From the NCBI GenBank assembly GCA_033851265.1, contig JAWWOW010000008.1:46810-110809 (forward strand): a stretch of DNA of 64,000 nucleotides, read 5' to 3'. The stretch comes from JAWWOW01 sp033851265 (GTDB lineage Bacteria; Actinomycetota; Actinomycetes; JAWWOW01). This document shows, piece after piece, positions 8,733-16,758 of the stretch. Made by a program: the position numbers and the translations under genes. The notes under the pieces were generated by a model. It was not told the origin of the DNA. It did not search any database and was given only the letters and a program-made list of their open reading frames with translations. How positions within the stretch are numbered: position 1 is the stretch's first letter; the number at the start of each line of letters is the position of its first letter.

Positions 8733-10033
8733 GGCTTCGTCCCACTAGCTTCGAGCCGGGAAATAGCGCTCGCTTGATCCATAGCCGCGAGTGGCCACAC
8801 CGATGCAAGTGTCGTTCGATGGTCGATGGTGAGGACCCGCCAGCCGCCCCGGGTCAGTAGTTCGCGACTTGCCGTGAAGGCATCTGTCGCCTGCCGGCGC
8901 TCGCGTTCCGACATGCCAATCCAGGAAGCGGAGTGGATGAGAACTGCTATCCCTGCGCGCGAGCCCGTGCGCAAGCGAGTCAACACATCGCCGTCTTCGG
9001 GGGTGAGGCTGCCGAGAACCGCGACGACGACGCCCTCACCGCCGCGACGCATCGCGGCAGCCGACGTCTCGAGATGCGGTGTTCGCGACGTGCGCACAGT
9101 TGCCAGCGCGTCGAGGAACTGACCCTCGAATGGCCCGCCGCCGACATCGCTGACACCACCAACGCCGCGCAGCTCATCGCCGGCGTCTGTCAGGTAGTGC
9201 ACGGCGTAGCGCTGGCGCACCAGGTGAACGCCGATCGACGCCGCCGCCGACACCGCCCACTCGAACGACGACGCAGGTCCGTCGCCGTGATGAGCACGAT
9301 CACGCGTGTCTAGGAACAAGGTGGCGCGTGACTGCCACGGCTGCTCCTCGCGACGCACCATCAGTTCGCCTGCGTGTGCGGTCGACCGCCAGTGCACGCG
9401 GCGAAGGTCGTCGCCCTGCCGGTACTCCCGCGTCGCGACGTCGTCTTCGCCGGCAATCGCGATGGCGCGCGCTTGGCTTTCACCGCCACCGGTGCGATCG
9501 CCACCAATGCGCAGCTTGGGCAGCGTCGTGATGACCGGCGTGACCACCAGATGGTCGACCGAACGAAACGCCCGTGATAACTCCACGAAACCGAACGGAT
9601 CGGTCAGCCGCACGGCCAGGGGGCCGATGGGATAACGGCCGCGCAGGTCTGACTGCACGGTGTAGGTCACCTCGCGGATGCCGCGCGGCTCCACCCGATC
9701 GAGCACGAACCGTGGTCGACCACCCAACGAGTACGGGAGCGTGTCCTCGACGAGCAGGACCCCAGTGGGCAGGCGGGACAGGTTCTCCAGCCGGAGTACG
9801 ACACGGGACGGGCGTCCGGAGGGAACCCGTTCCGGGTCAATGATGCGGTTGCAGGACAGTCGATAACGCGTGCGAGTCACGACGACCACGGCAATGGCCG
9901 GCAGGGCGAGCAAGAACATGCCGACGCGCAGGAGGTCGCGCTCTCCAAGCAACAGTGCCGCGACGGTGAGGGCTACACCTGCGGCGAGAAACGATCGTCC
10001 GCGAGTGGTCAGGCCAGCGAGCGCAGCACGCAC
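8729..10033 (-). CDS. DUF58 domain protein (vWA-like partner of MoxR)
   Basis: 434-aa protein. Two N-terminal helices at about residues 14-51 (SFLAAGVALTVAALLLG, MFLLALPAIAVVVV) precede an immunoglobulin-like stretch and the DUF58 core motif REYRQGDDLRRVHWRSTAHAGELMVRR (positions about 9330-9420). In this family a MIDAS-like vWA fold is proposed to be the client or adaptor of the MoxR ATPase. It is the middle gene of a three-gene operon, overlapping moxR by 1 nt and the transglutaminase gene by 4 nt. Confidence 0.92.
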   Translation of the reverse strand: MRAALAGLTTRGRSFLAAGVALTVAALLLGERDLLRVGMFLLALPAIAVVVVTRTRYRLSCNRIIDPERVPSGRPSRVVLRLENLSRLPTGVLLVEDTLPYSLGGRPRFVLDRVEPRGIREVTYTVQSDLRGRYPIGPLAVRLTDPFGFVELSRAFRSVDHLVVTPVITTLPKLRIGGDRTGGGESQARAIAIAGEDDVATREYRQGDDLRRVHWRSTAHAGELMVRREEQPWQSRATLFLDTRDRAHHGDGPASSFEWAVSAAASIGVHLVRQRYAVHYLTDAGDELRGVGGVSDVGGGPFEGQFLDALATVRTSRTPHLETSAAAMRRGGEGVVVAVLGSLTPEDGDVLTRLRTGSRAGIAVLIHSASWIGMSERERRQATDAFTASRELLTRGGWRVLTIDHRTTLASVWPLAAMDQASAISRLEASGTKP

Positions 10034-11064
10034 TAGGGCGCGCCTCGCACGGATTTCCGGGGCCGTCCGGTGCTCGGGCCGGGCACGGGAGTGCGCTCGA
10101 CGATTTCCGCGACGACTTGTTCGGGACGCCGCCGCCCCATCTGTGCCTCGGCTGTTGGTAGCAGGCGATGCGCGAGAACCTGTACGGCGAGTTCCTGGAT
10201 GTCTTCTGGGATCACGAAGTCGCGACCGTCAAGAGCGGCACGCGCGCGCGCCGTACGCACCAGATGCAGGGTCGCTCGCGGTGATGCACCAAGTCGGAGG
10301 TCTGCCGAGTTACGTGTCGCAGTGATGAGGCTGACGACGTACTCGCGGACAGGATCGGCGACATGGACACTGCGTGCGACATCGATGAGCTTGCTGACCG
10401 CAAACGCATCGCACACCGGCTCGAGATCCACGAGTGGATCCGCGGCTCCGTGTACGTCAAGCATCTCCAGCTCGGCGCCTGGTGACGGGTATCCCATCGA
10501 GATGCGCGCAGTGAACCGGTCGCGCTGAGCCTCCGGTAGCGGGTAGGTGCCTTCCATCTCGAGTGGGTTCTGGGTCGCGATGACCATGAACGGTGCCTCG
10601 AGCTGCCAGGTCGTGCCGTCGACCGTCACCTGGCGCTCACCCATGCACTCGAGCAGCGCGGACTGGGTCTTGGGGGAGGCGCGGTTGATCTCATCGCCGA
10701 TGACGATGTTCGCGAAGACCGCGCCGGGCTTGAATTCGAAGTCGCGGCGTTCCTGGTTGAAGACCGAAACCCCGGTGACGTCGCTCGGTAGCAGGTCTGG
10801 GGTGAACTGGATCCGTCGTGCGGTGCAGTCGACCGCTCGGGCCAATGCCTTCGCGAGCATCGTCTTGCCGACACCCGGCACGTCTTCGATGAGTAAGTGA
10901 CCTTCGGCGAGGAGAACCGTGACAGCCAGCTTCACCGGCTCGTGCTTGCCTTCGATCACTGTCTCGACGGCATCGATGATTTGCGTTGCTGTGGCAGCGA
11001 GTTCACTGACGCCTAGGGCGGCATCCGCGCCCGGGCTCTGCTTCTGCTCACGACGCGCCACCAC
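10033..11064 (-). CDS. MoxR-family AAA+ ATPase
   Basis: 343-aa AAA_3 ATPase. Walker A is GVPGVGKTMLAKAL, Walker B is VIGDEINRASPKTQSALLE, sensor 1 is VIATQNP and the arginine-finger region is PEAQRDRFTARI. A C-terminal lid domain follows. MoxR ATPases act as chaperones for assembly of complexes with vWA/DUF58 proteins. It is the first gene of the operon moxR-DUF58-transglutaminase, and its promoter should lie in the 122-bp divergent spacer shared with the tetR gene. Confidence 0.93.
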   Translation of the reverse strand: MVARREQKQSPGADAALGVSELAATATQIIDAVETVIEGKHEPVKLAVTVLLAEGHLLIEDVPGVGKTMLAKALARAVDCTARRIQFTPDLLPSDVTGVSVFNQERRDFEFKPGAVFANIVIGDEINRASPKTQSALLECMGERQVTVDGTTWQLEAPFMVIATQNPLEMEGTYPLPEAQRDRFTARISMGYPSPGAELEMLDVHGAADPLVDLEPVCDAFAVSKLIDVARSVHVADPVREYVVSLITATRNSADLRLGASPRATLHLVRTARARAALDGRDFVIPEDIQELAVQVLAHRLLPTAEAQMGRRRPEQVVAEIVERTPVPGPSTGRPRKSVRGAP

Positions 11065-11152
11065 GGCCTCCGTATGCTGCGGGCCCCACAGCGTCCCCGT
11101 TGGCGAGTGGCACTCCCGTGCGAGCGAGTCTCCCAGGTAGGACGTGTCTGAG

Positions 11153-11166
11153 GGACCCTAGGTTCC
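11153..11166. promoter_or_regulatory. Near-perfect palindrome in moxR/tetR divergent spacer, possible operator
   Basis: GGACCCT/AGGTTCC is a 14-bp palindrome with one mismatched pair, centred between 11159 and 11160, 21 bp before the tetR start. The position and symmetry suit autoregulation by a TetR dimer. This is inference only. Confidence 0.4.
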
Positions 11167-11186
11167 GGGTTTGACACACTGCCGTT

Positions 11187-11837
11187 ATGTCCGAGCCGGG
11201 CATCAACCCCGTAACTGCTGACGGCCGTGCTGCTATCGAGACCAATTCGTTGCCGTTCAGTGGTCGACGTACTCGCCGCGGTGACCTCACCCGGGCGCGG
11301 ATCCTCAACGCGGCACGCACGTCGTTCAGCGAAACCGGGTGGCACCGGGCGCGCGTCGAGGATGTCTGCCGCACGGCCGGGGTCGGCCACGGAACGTTCT
11401 ACGCCTACTACGGCAACAAGGTCTCCGTGTTGGAGGCGCTCGTCCGTCAGCACGCCTCGTCTCTCTACTCGCTGGCCGAAGAACCCTGGACGTCTGGACA
11501 CGTGCGCACGGACGTCGGGGCGGTGATCGGCGGCTTCGTCGAGGTGTCCGAGATGGACCGCGACATCCGTGCGATCTGGGCGTCGGCTGCGCCGAGTGAG
11601 CCGACGCTCGCCTCGTTGGTTGACGAAGTGCGTGCACAATTCGTGGCCCGGGTGCGCGAGAACCTTGCCGCTGCGGTTGAGTCAGGCCTCGCGCGCCAAG
11701 ACATCGACGTCGACGTGGCTGCGTTGGCGTTGGCAGCCATGGTCGAGCACACGGTTGCCGTCGCGCCCGCAGATCTCAACTCGGAACGGCTCGTCGCCGT
11801 TCTGACCGACCTGTGGGTCACCGCCGTCTACCGATGA
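11187..11837 (+). CDS. TetR/AcrR-family transcriptional regulator
   Basis: 216-aa regulator. The TetR_N helix-turn-helix spans about residues 33-79 (ARILNAARTSFSETGWHRA, VCRTAGVGHGTFYAYYGNK). The C-terminal ligand domain is helical and unassigned. ATG 11187 gives a typical length. Its stop overlaps the following methyltransferase start (ATGA), so the two are co-translated; the regulator probably controls itself and that enzyme, and possibly the divergent moxR operon. The ligand is unknown. Confidence 0.92.
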   Translation: MSEPGINPVTADGRAAIETNSLPFSGRRTRRGDLTRARILNAARTSFSETGWHRARVEDVCRTAGVGHGTFYAYYGNKVSVLEALVRQHASSLYSLAEEPWTSGHVRTDVGAVIGGFVEVSEMDRDIRAIWASAAPSEPTLASLVDEVRAQFVARVRENLAAAVESGLARQDIDVDVAALALAAMVEHTVAVAPADLNSERLVAVLTDLWVTAVYR

Positions 11838-12667
11838 CCGCCACCGAGATCAATCGCGTCTTTCACGACCACGAATGCCACTACTACGACGAGCGATTCG
11901 CCATCCGGCATGACATGCGTGCCGCCCGACGTGCACGCCGCGAGGTCGAGACCGCTCTCGGTCGCGGATTACGCAACGGTGAGGTAGTTCTCGACGTCGG
12001 GTGCGGCACTGGGTGGTACGCCGCCGGCCTCCGTCGCGCACTCGCCGCCGAGTTACCCGAAGCGCGCGTGATCGGCGTGGACCTTTCCGTCGGGATGCTC
12101 GATCGCGCCCGTGCGGCGCAGGCGTGGCCACTCGTGCAGGCCGACGTACACCATCTGCCAGTGCGCAGCGGGAGCATTGACGTGCTCACTGCTCGCGGCG
12201 TGCTGCACCACTTGTCTGGCGTGGAACAGGCGCTTGCTGAATGGCACCGCGTGCTGCGACCGGATGGTGCGATCGTGTTGTCGAGCGAACCGACGCCGGT
12301 TGTGGATGCGCACGGACAGGTGTTGGTCAAGGGCTTGCTCGCGCTGTTGCGCCGTCCGTTGTCGGAGGAGGAGGACTTCTGGGAAGTGGCGTCGATGGCC
12401 GCCAACCTTCATGTCTTCCAGCAGCACGAGCTTGCCGCCGCCGCACGGGCGGCGGGATTTTCCGGAGTGGCTCTGACCACGGCAGGGTTCGCGGCCACCC
12501 TGCTGCTCACTACCTCCTATGTCGTGCACGGTCGTCGGCCACGGCTGGCCCGGCTCGTTCCGTGGCGACTGGCGGAGGAGGCCGGGCGGCGAGCCGACGC
12601 GATGGTCTTCGACCGCGTCCTGCCGCCGCGACTGCGGCACACCGTGGTCGGCGTGCTCCGGCCGTAG
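11834..12667 (+). CDS. Class I SAM-dependent methyltransferase coupled to TetR
   Basis: 277-aa methyltransferase. It has motif I VLDVGCGTGWYAAGL, acidic motif VIGVDLSVGMLDRA, QADVHHLPVRSGSIDVL, and the post-II motif GVLHHLSGVEQALAEWHRVLRPDG, typical of the Methyltransf_11 (UbiE-like) group. The C-terminal 60 residues are hydrophobic then basic (TLLLTTSYVVHG, RRPRLARLVPWR). ATG 11834 was chosen because it gives an ATGA overlap with tetR. The substrate is unknown; the pairing with a TetR repressor suggests inducible modification of a small molecule or lipid. Confidence 0.85.
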   Translation: MTATEINRVFHDHECHYYDERFAIRHDMRAARRARREVETALGRGLRNGEVVLDVGCGTGWYAAGLRRALAAELPEARVIGVDLSVGMLDRARAAQAWPLVQADVHHLPVRSGSIDVLTARGVLHHLSGVEQALAEWHRVLRPDGAIVLSSEPTPVVDAHGQVLVKGLLALLRRPLSEEEDFWEVASMAANLHVFQQHELAAAARAAGFSGVALTTAGFAATLLLTTSYVVHGRRPRLARLVPWRLAEEAGRRADAMVFDRVLPPRLRHTVVGVLRP

Positions 12668-12703
12668 CTGCACGCCGGGGAGCCCGCCGGCTGCACTAAC
12701 CCC

Positions 12704-12719
12704 CTCCACCGCGCTCCAC
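12704..12719 (-). promoter_or_regulatory. Inverted pair of GTGGAG (MraZ-type) boxes
   Basis: CTCCAC at 12704-12709 and 12714-12719 reads GTGGAG twice on the minus strand, with the same 10-bp period as the direct array 60 bp downstream. MraZ binding is inferred from motif identity. Confidence 0.45.
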
Positions 12720-12773
12720 CGCTGTGACCTGCGGGTTTCTCCCGCTGGCGTCGCCACTCTGAGTGCTCTATCG

Positions 12774-12801
12774 TTGACGGTGGGGAATAGTGGAGTAGAG
12801 T
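12774..12801 (+). promoter_or_regulatory. Predicted mraZ/dcw promoter
   Basis: TTGACG (12774-12779), a 16-nt spacer and TAGAGT (12796-12801) match a sigma-A/HrdB-type promoter. The MraZ boxes cover the spacer and the -10 element, which fits autorepression. Confidence 0.5.
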
Positions 12802-12815
12802 GGGGTCCCGTGGAG
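12780..12815 (+). promoter_or_regulatory. MraZ operator: four direct GTGGRG repeats
   Basis: GTGGGG 12780-12785, GTGGAG 12790-12795, GTGGGG 12800-12805 and GTGGAG 12810-12815 recur exactly every 10 bp just upstream of mraZ. MraZ is known to bind tandem TGGGN/GTGG-type repeats ahead of the dcw operon, so this is very probably its autoregulatory site. Confidence 0.82.
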
Positions 12816-12847
12816 GGCACCCCGTTCGTCACAGGTGAGGTGGGTCG

Positions 12848-13279
12848 ATGTTTCTCGGCACCCATCACCCGCGCCTGGACGAGAAGGGTCGGCTGTTCCT
12901 GCCGGCGCGGTACCGCGAGGACTTGGCGGGGGGCCTGGTGATCACCAAGGGACAGGAACACTGCCTCTACGTCTTCACTGCCGAGGAGTTCACCCGGCGC
13001 GCGGAGCTACTGCAGGCCGCGTCGATCAACGCGAAGGCGGCCCGCGACTACAGCCGGATGTTCTTCTCCTCCGCGTCCGACGAAGTCCCGGACAAACAGG
13101 GCCGGGTGACCATCCCGCAGGACCTTCGGGCCTACGCCGGACTGCAGCGCGACTGCGCAGTCATCGGCGCCAACACCCGCATCGAGGTCTGGGACGCAGC
13201 GACGTGGGAGCGCTACGCCGCCGAACAGGAGCCAGCCTTCGCCGACTTGTCCGAAGAGGTGATTCCCGGGATCACATGA
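12848..13279 (+). CDS. mraZ: Transcriptional regulator MraZ
   Basis: 143-aa DNA-binding protein with two SpoVT-AbrB-like domains, each containing a DxKGR/DKQGR loop (LDEKGRLFLPARYRE and PDKQGRVTIPQDLR). It forms rings that bind direct repeats and autorepress the dcw operon. ATG 12848 follows a GGTGAGGTG ribosome-binding region. It is the first gene of the division and cell-wall cluster. A 269-bp spacer separates it from rsmH. Confidence 0.97.
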   Translation: MFLGTHHPRLDEKGRLFLPARYREDLAGGLVITKGQEHCLYVFTAEEFTRRAELLQAASINAKAARDYSRMFFSSASDEVPDKQGRVTIPQDLRAYAGLQRDCAVIGANTRIEVWDAATWERYAAEQEPAFADLSEEVIPGIT

Positions 13280-13548
13280 CGCTGTCGCCGGTCGACGCCT
13301 GACCCCGCCACCGACGTACGGCGAGATCTCCGCCCGCTCCGAACTCGATCCGCATCCCCGCCGCGGTTCGGACCTCCTGACGCCACTTCCCCGGCGCCAG
13401 GCGGTGGAGCGGGAGGGGATCTGGCTGTACGTCAGGCACGAGTGGGCAGTGGGCGACGGCAGTGGGGTGCGGGGAGCGGAATGGCTGCGGGGTCGGGCAG
13501 GGTCGAGACGGTTAGGGGCAGTTAGTCAATGGTTCAGGGCGTCCGGTC
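13280..13548 (+). other. mraZ-rsmH spacer
   Basis: 269 bp with no convincing gene. It holds one GTGGAG (13404-13409) and irregular TGGG elements at 13443, 13450 and 13463, so extra MraZ contacts or a second promoter are possible. The spacing is not the regular 10-bp period of the main array. Confidence 0.4.
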
Positions 13549-14493
13549 GTGACGACCGCTCATGTCCCTGTGCTGCTCGATCGGGTGACATCAATCTTGG
13601 ACCCCGTTGCTTCGGCGGCCGATGCCCTCGTTGTCGACGCGACTGTCGGCCTCGGTGGTCATGCGGCTGAGCTACTGGAGCGATTCCCGTCACTGCGCAT
13701 CATCGGTGTCGACCGCGACGCCGAGGCACTGTCGCGCGCGGATGAGCGGTTGGCGGCCTACACGTCGCGGCTGACGCTCGTGCATGCCGTCTACGACACC
13801 TTGCCCAGCATCCTGTCCGAGCACGGTATTGAGCGTGTGGACGGTGTGCTCTTCGATCTCGGTGTCTCGTCGCTGCAACTCGACGAGGTCGCCCGCGGAT
13901 TTTCCTACGCGCATGACGCCCCGCTCGACATGCGAATGGACACGCGGGTCGGGCCGACTGCGGCTGACGTCCTCAACGAATACGACGTCGCTGACCTAGC
14001 ACGGATCTTGCGTGAGTACGGCGAAGAGCGCTTCGCGCGCCGTATCGCCGAGCGCGTTGTTCGAGCCCGGACGACGCAGCCGTTGGCGTCGACGGGTGAG
14101 CTGGTCGACATCGTGCGTTCTGCGATTCCGGCCGCTGCCCGCCGGCACGGCGGCCATCCGGCGAAGCGGACCTTCCAGGCGTTGCGGATCGAGGTGAACG
14201 GCGAGCTCGACGCGCTCTCCGCCGCGGTCCCTGCCGCCATCGACGCACTGAGAGTCGGTGGCCGCATCGTCGTCCTCGCCTATCAATCGCTCGAAGACCG
14301 CATCGTCAAGCGCACCTTCACCTCGCTGGCCCGGCCGCAGACCCCCCCGGACCTGCCGGTGGAACCGCCCCCACCGCAGTTGAAGCTGCTGACCCGCGGC
14401 GCGGAGAAGGCGACGGATGCCGAAGTCGCGGCCAACCCCCGGGCTGCCTCGGTGCGCCTGCGGGCAGCAGAGCGCATCCGGGATGCCGCATGA
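13549..14493 (+). CDS. rsmH: 16S rRNA (cytosine(1402)-N(4))-methyltransferase
   Basis: 314-aa RsmH (MraW), which N4-methylates C1402 in the decoding centre. It has the HVPVLLDRV N-terminus, the SAM motif DATVGLGGHAAELLERFP, FDLGVSSLQLDEVARGFSY, MRMD, and C-terminal VLAYQSLEDRIVKRTF (family S-x-E-DR-VK). GTG 13549 is the only start that keeps the conserved TxHVPVLL N-terminus. The ribosome-binding site is weak. The stop overlaps ftsL by 4 nt. Confidence 0.96.
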   Translation: MTTAHVPVLLDRVTSILDPVASAADALVVDATVGLGGHAAELLERFPSLRIIGVDRDAEALSRADERLAAYTSRLTLVHAVYDTLPSILSEHGIERVDGVLFDLGVSSLQLDEVARGFSYAHDAPLDMRMDTRVGPTAADVLNEYDVADLARILREYGEERFARRIAERVVRARTTQPLASTGELVDIVRSAIPAAARRHGGHPAKRTFQALRIEVNGELDALSAAVPAAIDALRVGGRIVVLAYQSLEDRIVKRTFTSLARPQTPPDLPVEPPPPQLKLLTRGAEKATDAEVAANPRAASVRLRAAERIRDAA

Positions 14494-15023
14494 CGACACC
14501 GCGACCGCTTGCCACCTCGCCAGCGCGACGCCTACTGCCCACGCCGTCGCGTCCGCCACTCACCGCATTGCCATCACCCGCACGTCGAGCACCGCGTGCG
14601 CCGTTCATCGCACTCGTCCTGGCCGTCCTCACGACGGGGCTGGTCGGTTTGCTGCTGCTCAACACTGCTCTGGCGCAGGGCTCGTTCCGCTTGCACGACC
14701 TGCAGCGGCGTACGGCCGCTCTGCAAGATCGCGAGCAGCAACTGCAGATCACGGTCGACACAGCCGGCACGCCCGACCAACTGGCCGCGTCCGCGCGCAA
14801 GCTGGGCCTGGTTCCGGCGGTCGACCCCGGCTTCCTCCAGCTCCCCAACGGCAGGGTGCTGGGTGCGCCCTTGCCGGCACAGAAACCGCAGAAGAAGCAG
14901 CCCAAGGCATCTGCTTCACCGAATCCGTCGGCGCAACCGACCGGACACGCCGCAACCAAACCGACAACGAAGCCCGCGCCCAAACCCTCCGCGCGCCCAT
15001 CACCCAGTCCGAGGCTGGGATGA
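14490..15023 (+). CDS. ftsL: FtsL-like septum protein
   Basis: 177-aa bitopic protein. A Pro/Arg-rich cytoplasmic region (about 1-37) precedes one transmembrane helix (about 38-60, APFIALVLAVLTTGLVGLLLL), a short coiled coil (HDLQRRTAALQDREQQLQI), and a long Lys/Pro-rich extracytoplasmic tail that is longer than in classical FtsL. Identity rests on the position between rsmH and pbpB plus the topology, since FtsL sequences diverge strongly. It should form the FtsQ-FtsL-FtsB-type subcomplex activating FtsW/PbpB. ATGA overlaps occur on both sides. Confidence 0.85.
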   Translation: MTTPRPLATSPARRLLPTPSRPPLTALPSPARRAPRAPFIALVLAVLTTGLVGLLLLNTALAQGSFRLHDLQRRTAALQDREQQLQITVDTAGTPDQLAASARKLGLVPAVDPGFLQLPNGRVLGAPLPAQKPQKKQPKASASPNPSAQPTGHAATKPTTKPAPKPSARPSPSPRLG

Positions 15024-16741
15024 GTGGGCGACGGGGTCGACCGACCCGCCGGTTGCAAGGTGCACTCGTTCTCTTGGCCATGGTCGTCACCGCTTTCGGT
15101 GGGCGACTCGTGCAACTGCAGGCCATTGACGCGCCGGCCTACGCCGCGGCAGCCAGCGCACAGCGCGCCCGAACGATCGTGCTTCCCGCTGAGCGGGGGT
15201 TGATCACGGACGCGTCGGGTCATGCGCTCGCCATGACCGTTGACGGGCGCGCGGTGTACGCCGATCCGAAGAACATTGTCGATGCCGACGCCGAAGCGAA
15301 GGCGCTCGCCCCGATCCTCAACCTGGGTGTTGCATCGCTTGCCGGGAAGTTGCAGCGCAAGGGACGGTTTGTCTATCTCGCACGTGGGCTGACTCCCGAG
15401 GTCGGAGATCAGGTCGCCGCCCTGAAGCTGCCAGGAATCGGCACCATGCAGGAGCCACGCCGGATCTATCCGAACGCGGCTATTGCCTCCAACGTCATTG
15501 GTTTTGTCGGCATCGATGGGCGCGGCCTGGCTGGGCTGGAATGGGTCAACGACAAGACCCTTGCTGGACGAAGCGGAAAGCAGACGGAGCAGATCGGTCG
15601 GGACGGGCGAATCATCCCGTCTGCACAGCGAACCGTGCAGGCGGCGGTTCCTGGTCGCGACATCGTGCTCACCCTCGATCGCGACATCCAATGGGAAGCG
15701 CAGCGCGCGATCGCGCAACAGGTGAAGCGCACTGGCGCTGAGAGCGGCAGCGTCATCGTGATGGACCCGCGCACCGGTCACGTGCTTGCACTTGCAGTCG
15801 CGCCAACATTCGACTCGTCACAACCCGGTGCGGCAGATGCGTCGGATCGTGGTAACCGCGCTGTGTCTGACGTCTATGAACCAGGCAGCACCAACAAAGT
15901 CATCACGTTTGCGGCAGGGCTGCAGACAAAGTCGATCACGCCGACGACCCATGTCACCGTGCCACCCACACTCCGGCTGGCGTCGCACACATTCCACGAC
16001 GCGGAGAAGCACGGCACCGAACGGCTGACTGCGGCTGGTGTCCTTGCGAAGTCGAGCAACATCGGCACGATCCTCGTTTCGCAACGAGTCGGTGCCCAGC
16101 GGCTGTACAACAGCCTCCGGGCGTTCGGACTTGGGGACAAGACCGGTATCGGGCTACCGGGCGAGAGCAGCGGCATCCTGCCGCCGGTCGACGAGTGGAA
16201 CGGCACACAGCGCTACACCATCCCCTTCGGTCAGGGTGTTTCGATCACCGCGCTACAGATGGCGTCGGTCTACGCCACCGTCGCCAACGACGGCGTACGC
16301 GTGCCGCCGCGGATCATGCTCGGCACCCGCGACGGTGCCGGCGACCTTCAACCCGCGGCCAGTCCCGCTCCCCGCCGAGTACTCAGTGTCGCCGTTGCCC
16401 ACCAATTGCGCTCCATGCTTGAAGCGGCCACGACGGACGAGGGAACGGCGCCAAAGGCGCGAATCCCTGGCTACCGCATCGCCGGCAAGACGGGAACGTC
16501 GCAGCGGGTGGATCCACGCTGTGGGTGTTACCGCGGTTACACGGCGTCGTTCGTCGGCTTTGCACCCGCTGACAACCCGCAACTGCTCGTCCAGGTTGTG
16601 CTGCAGGCACCACGTCGGGGGCACTTCGGTGGCCAAATTGCCGCCCCGGTATTTCACGACGTCATGTCTTTCGCGCTCCAGGCAAAGCACGTGCCGCCGA
16701 CGGGCACCCGTCCGCCGACGGTCAAGCTCACCTTCGATTGA
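15020..16741 (+). CDS. pbpB: Septal class B penicillin-binding protein (FtsI/PBP3-type transpeptidase)
   Basis: 573-aa class B PBP, the septal transpeptidase partner of FtsW. One N-terminal transmembrane helix covers about residues 12-31, followed by the PBP dimer/pedestal domain. The transpeptidase motifs are S290-T-N-K293 (catalytic Ser), S345-S-N347 and K490-T-G492. No PASTA domain follows. ATG 15020 overlaps the ftsL stop. DPRCGCYRGY near residue 500 holds two close cysteines, unusual beside the KTG motif. Confidence 0.95.
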   Translation: MSGRRGRPTRRLQGALVLLAMVVTAFGGRLVQLQAIDAPAYAAAASAQRARTIVLPAERGLITDASGHALAMTVDGRAVYADPKNIVDADAEAKALAPILNLGVASLAGKLQRKGRFVYLARGLTPEVGDQVAALKLPGIGTMQEPRRIYPNAAIASNVIGFVGIDGRGLAGLEWVNDKTLAGRSGKQTEQIGRDGRIIPSAQRTVQAAVPGRDIVLTLDRDIQWEAQRAIAQQVKRTGAESGSVIVMDPRTGHVLALAVAPTFDSSQPGAADASDRGNRAVSDVYEPGSTNKVITFAAGLQTKSITPTTHVTVPPTLRLASHTFHDAEKHGTERLTAAGVLAKSSNIGTILVSQRVGAQRLYNSLRAFGLGDKTGIGLPGESSGILPPVDEWNGTQRYTIPFGQGVSITALQMASVYATVANDGVRVPPRIMLGTRDGAGDLQPAASPAPRRVLSVAVAHQLRSMLEAATTDEGTAPKARIPGYRIAGKTGTSQRVDPRCGCYRGYTASFVGFAPADNPQLLVQVVLQAPRRGHFGGQIAAPVFHDVMSFALQAKHVPPTGTRPPTVKLTFD

Positions 16742-16758
16742 CAGGTAGTTTTGACGCC

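Noticed and set aside
12670..12700. GCCGG/CCGGC hairpin after the methyltransferase
   Set aside because: Only a 5-bp stem with an 8-nt loop and no T-run; too weak to call a terminator in this GC content.
14318..15781. Minus-strand open frame of 487 codons across rsmH, ftsL and pbpB
   Set aside because: Composition artefact of GC-rich codons opposite well-identified genes.
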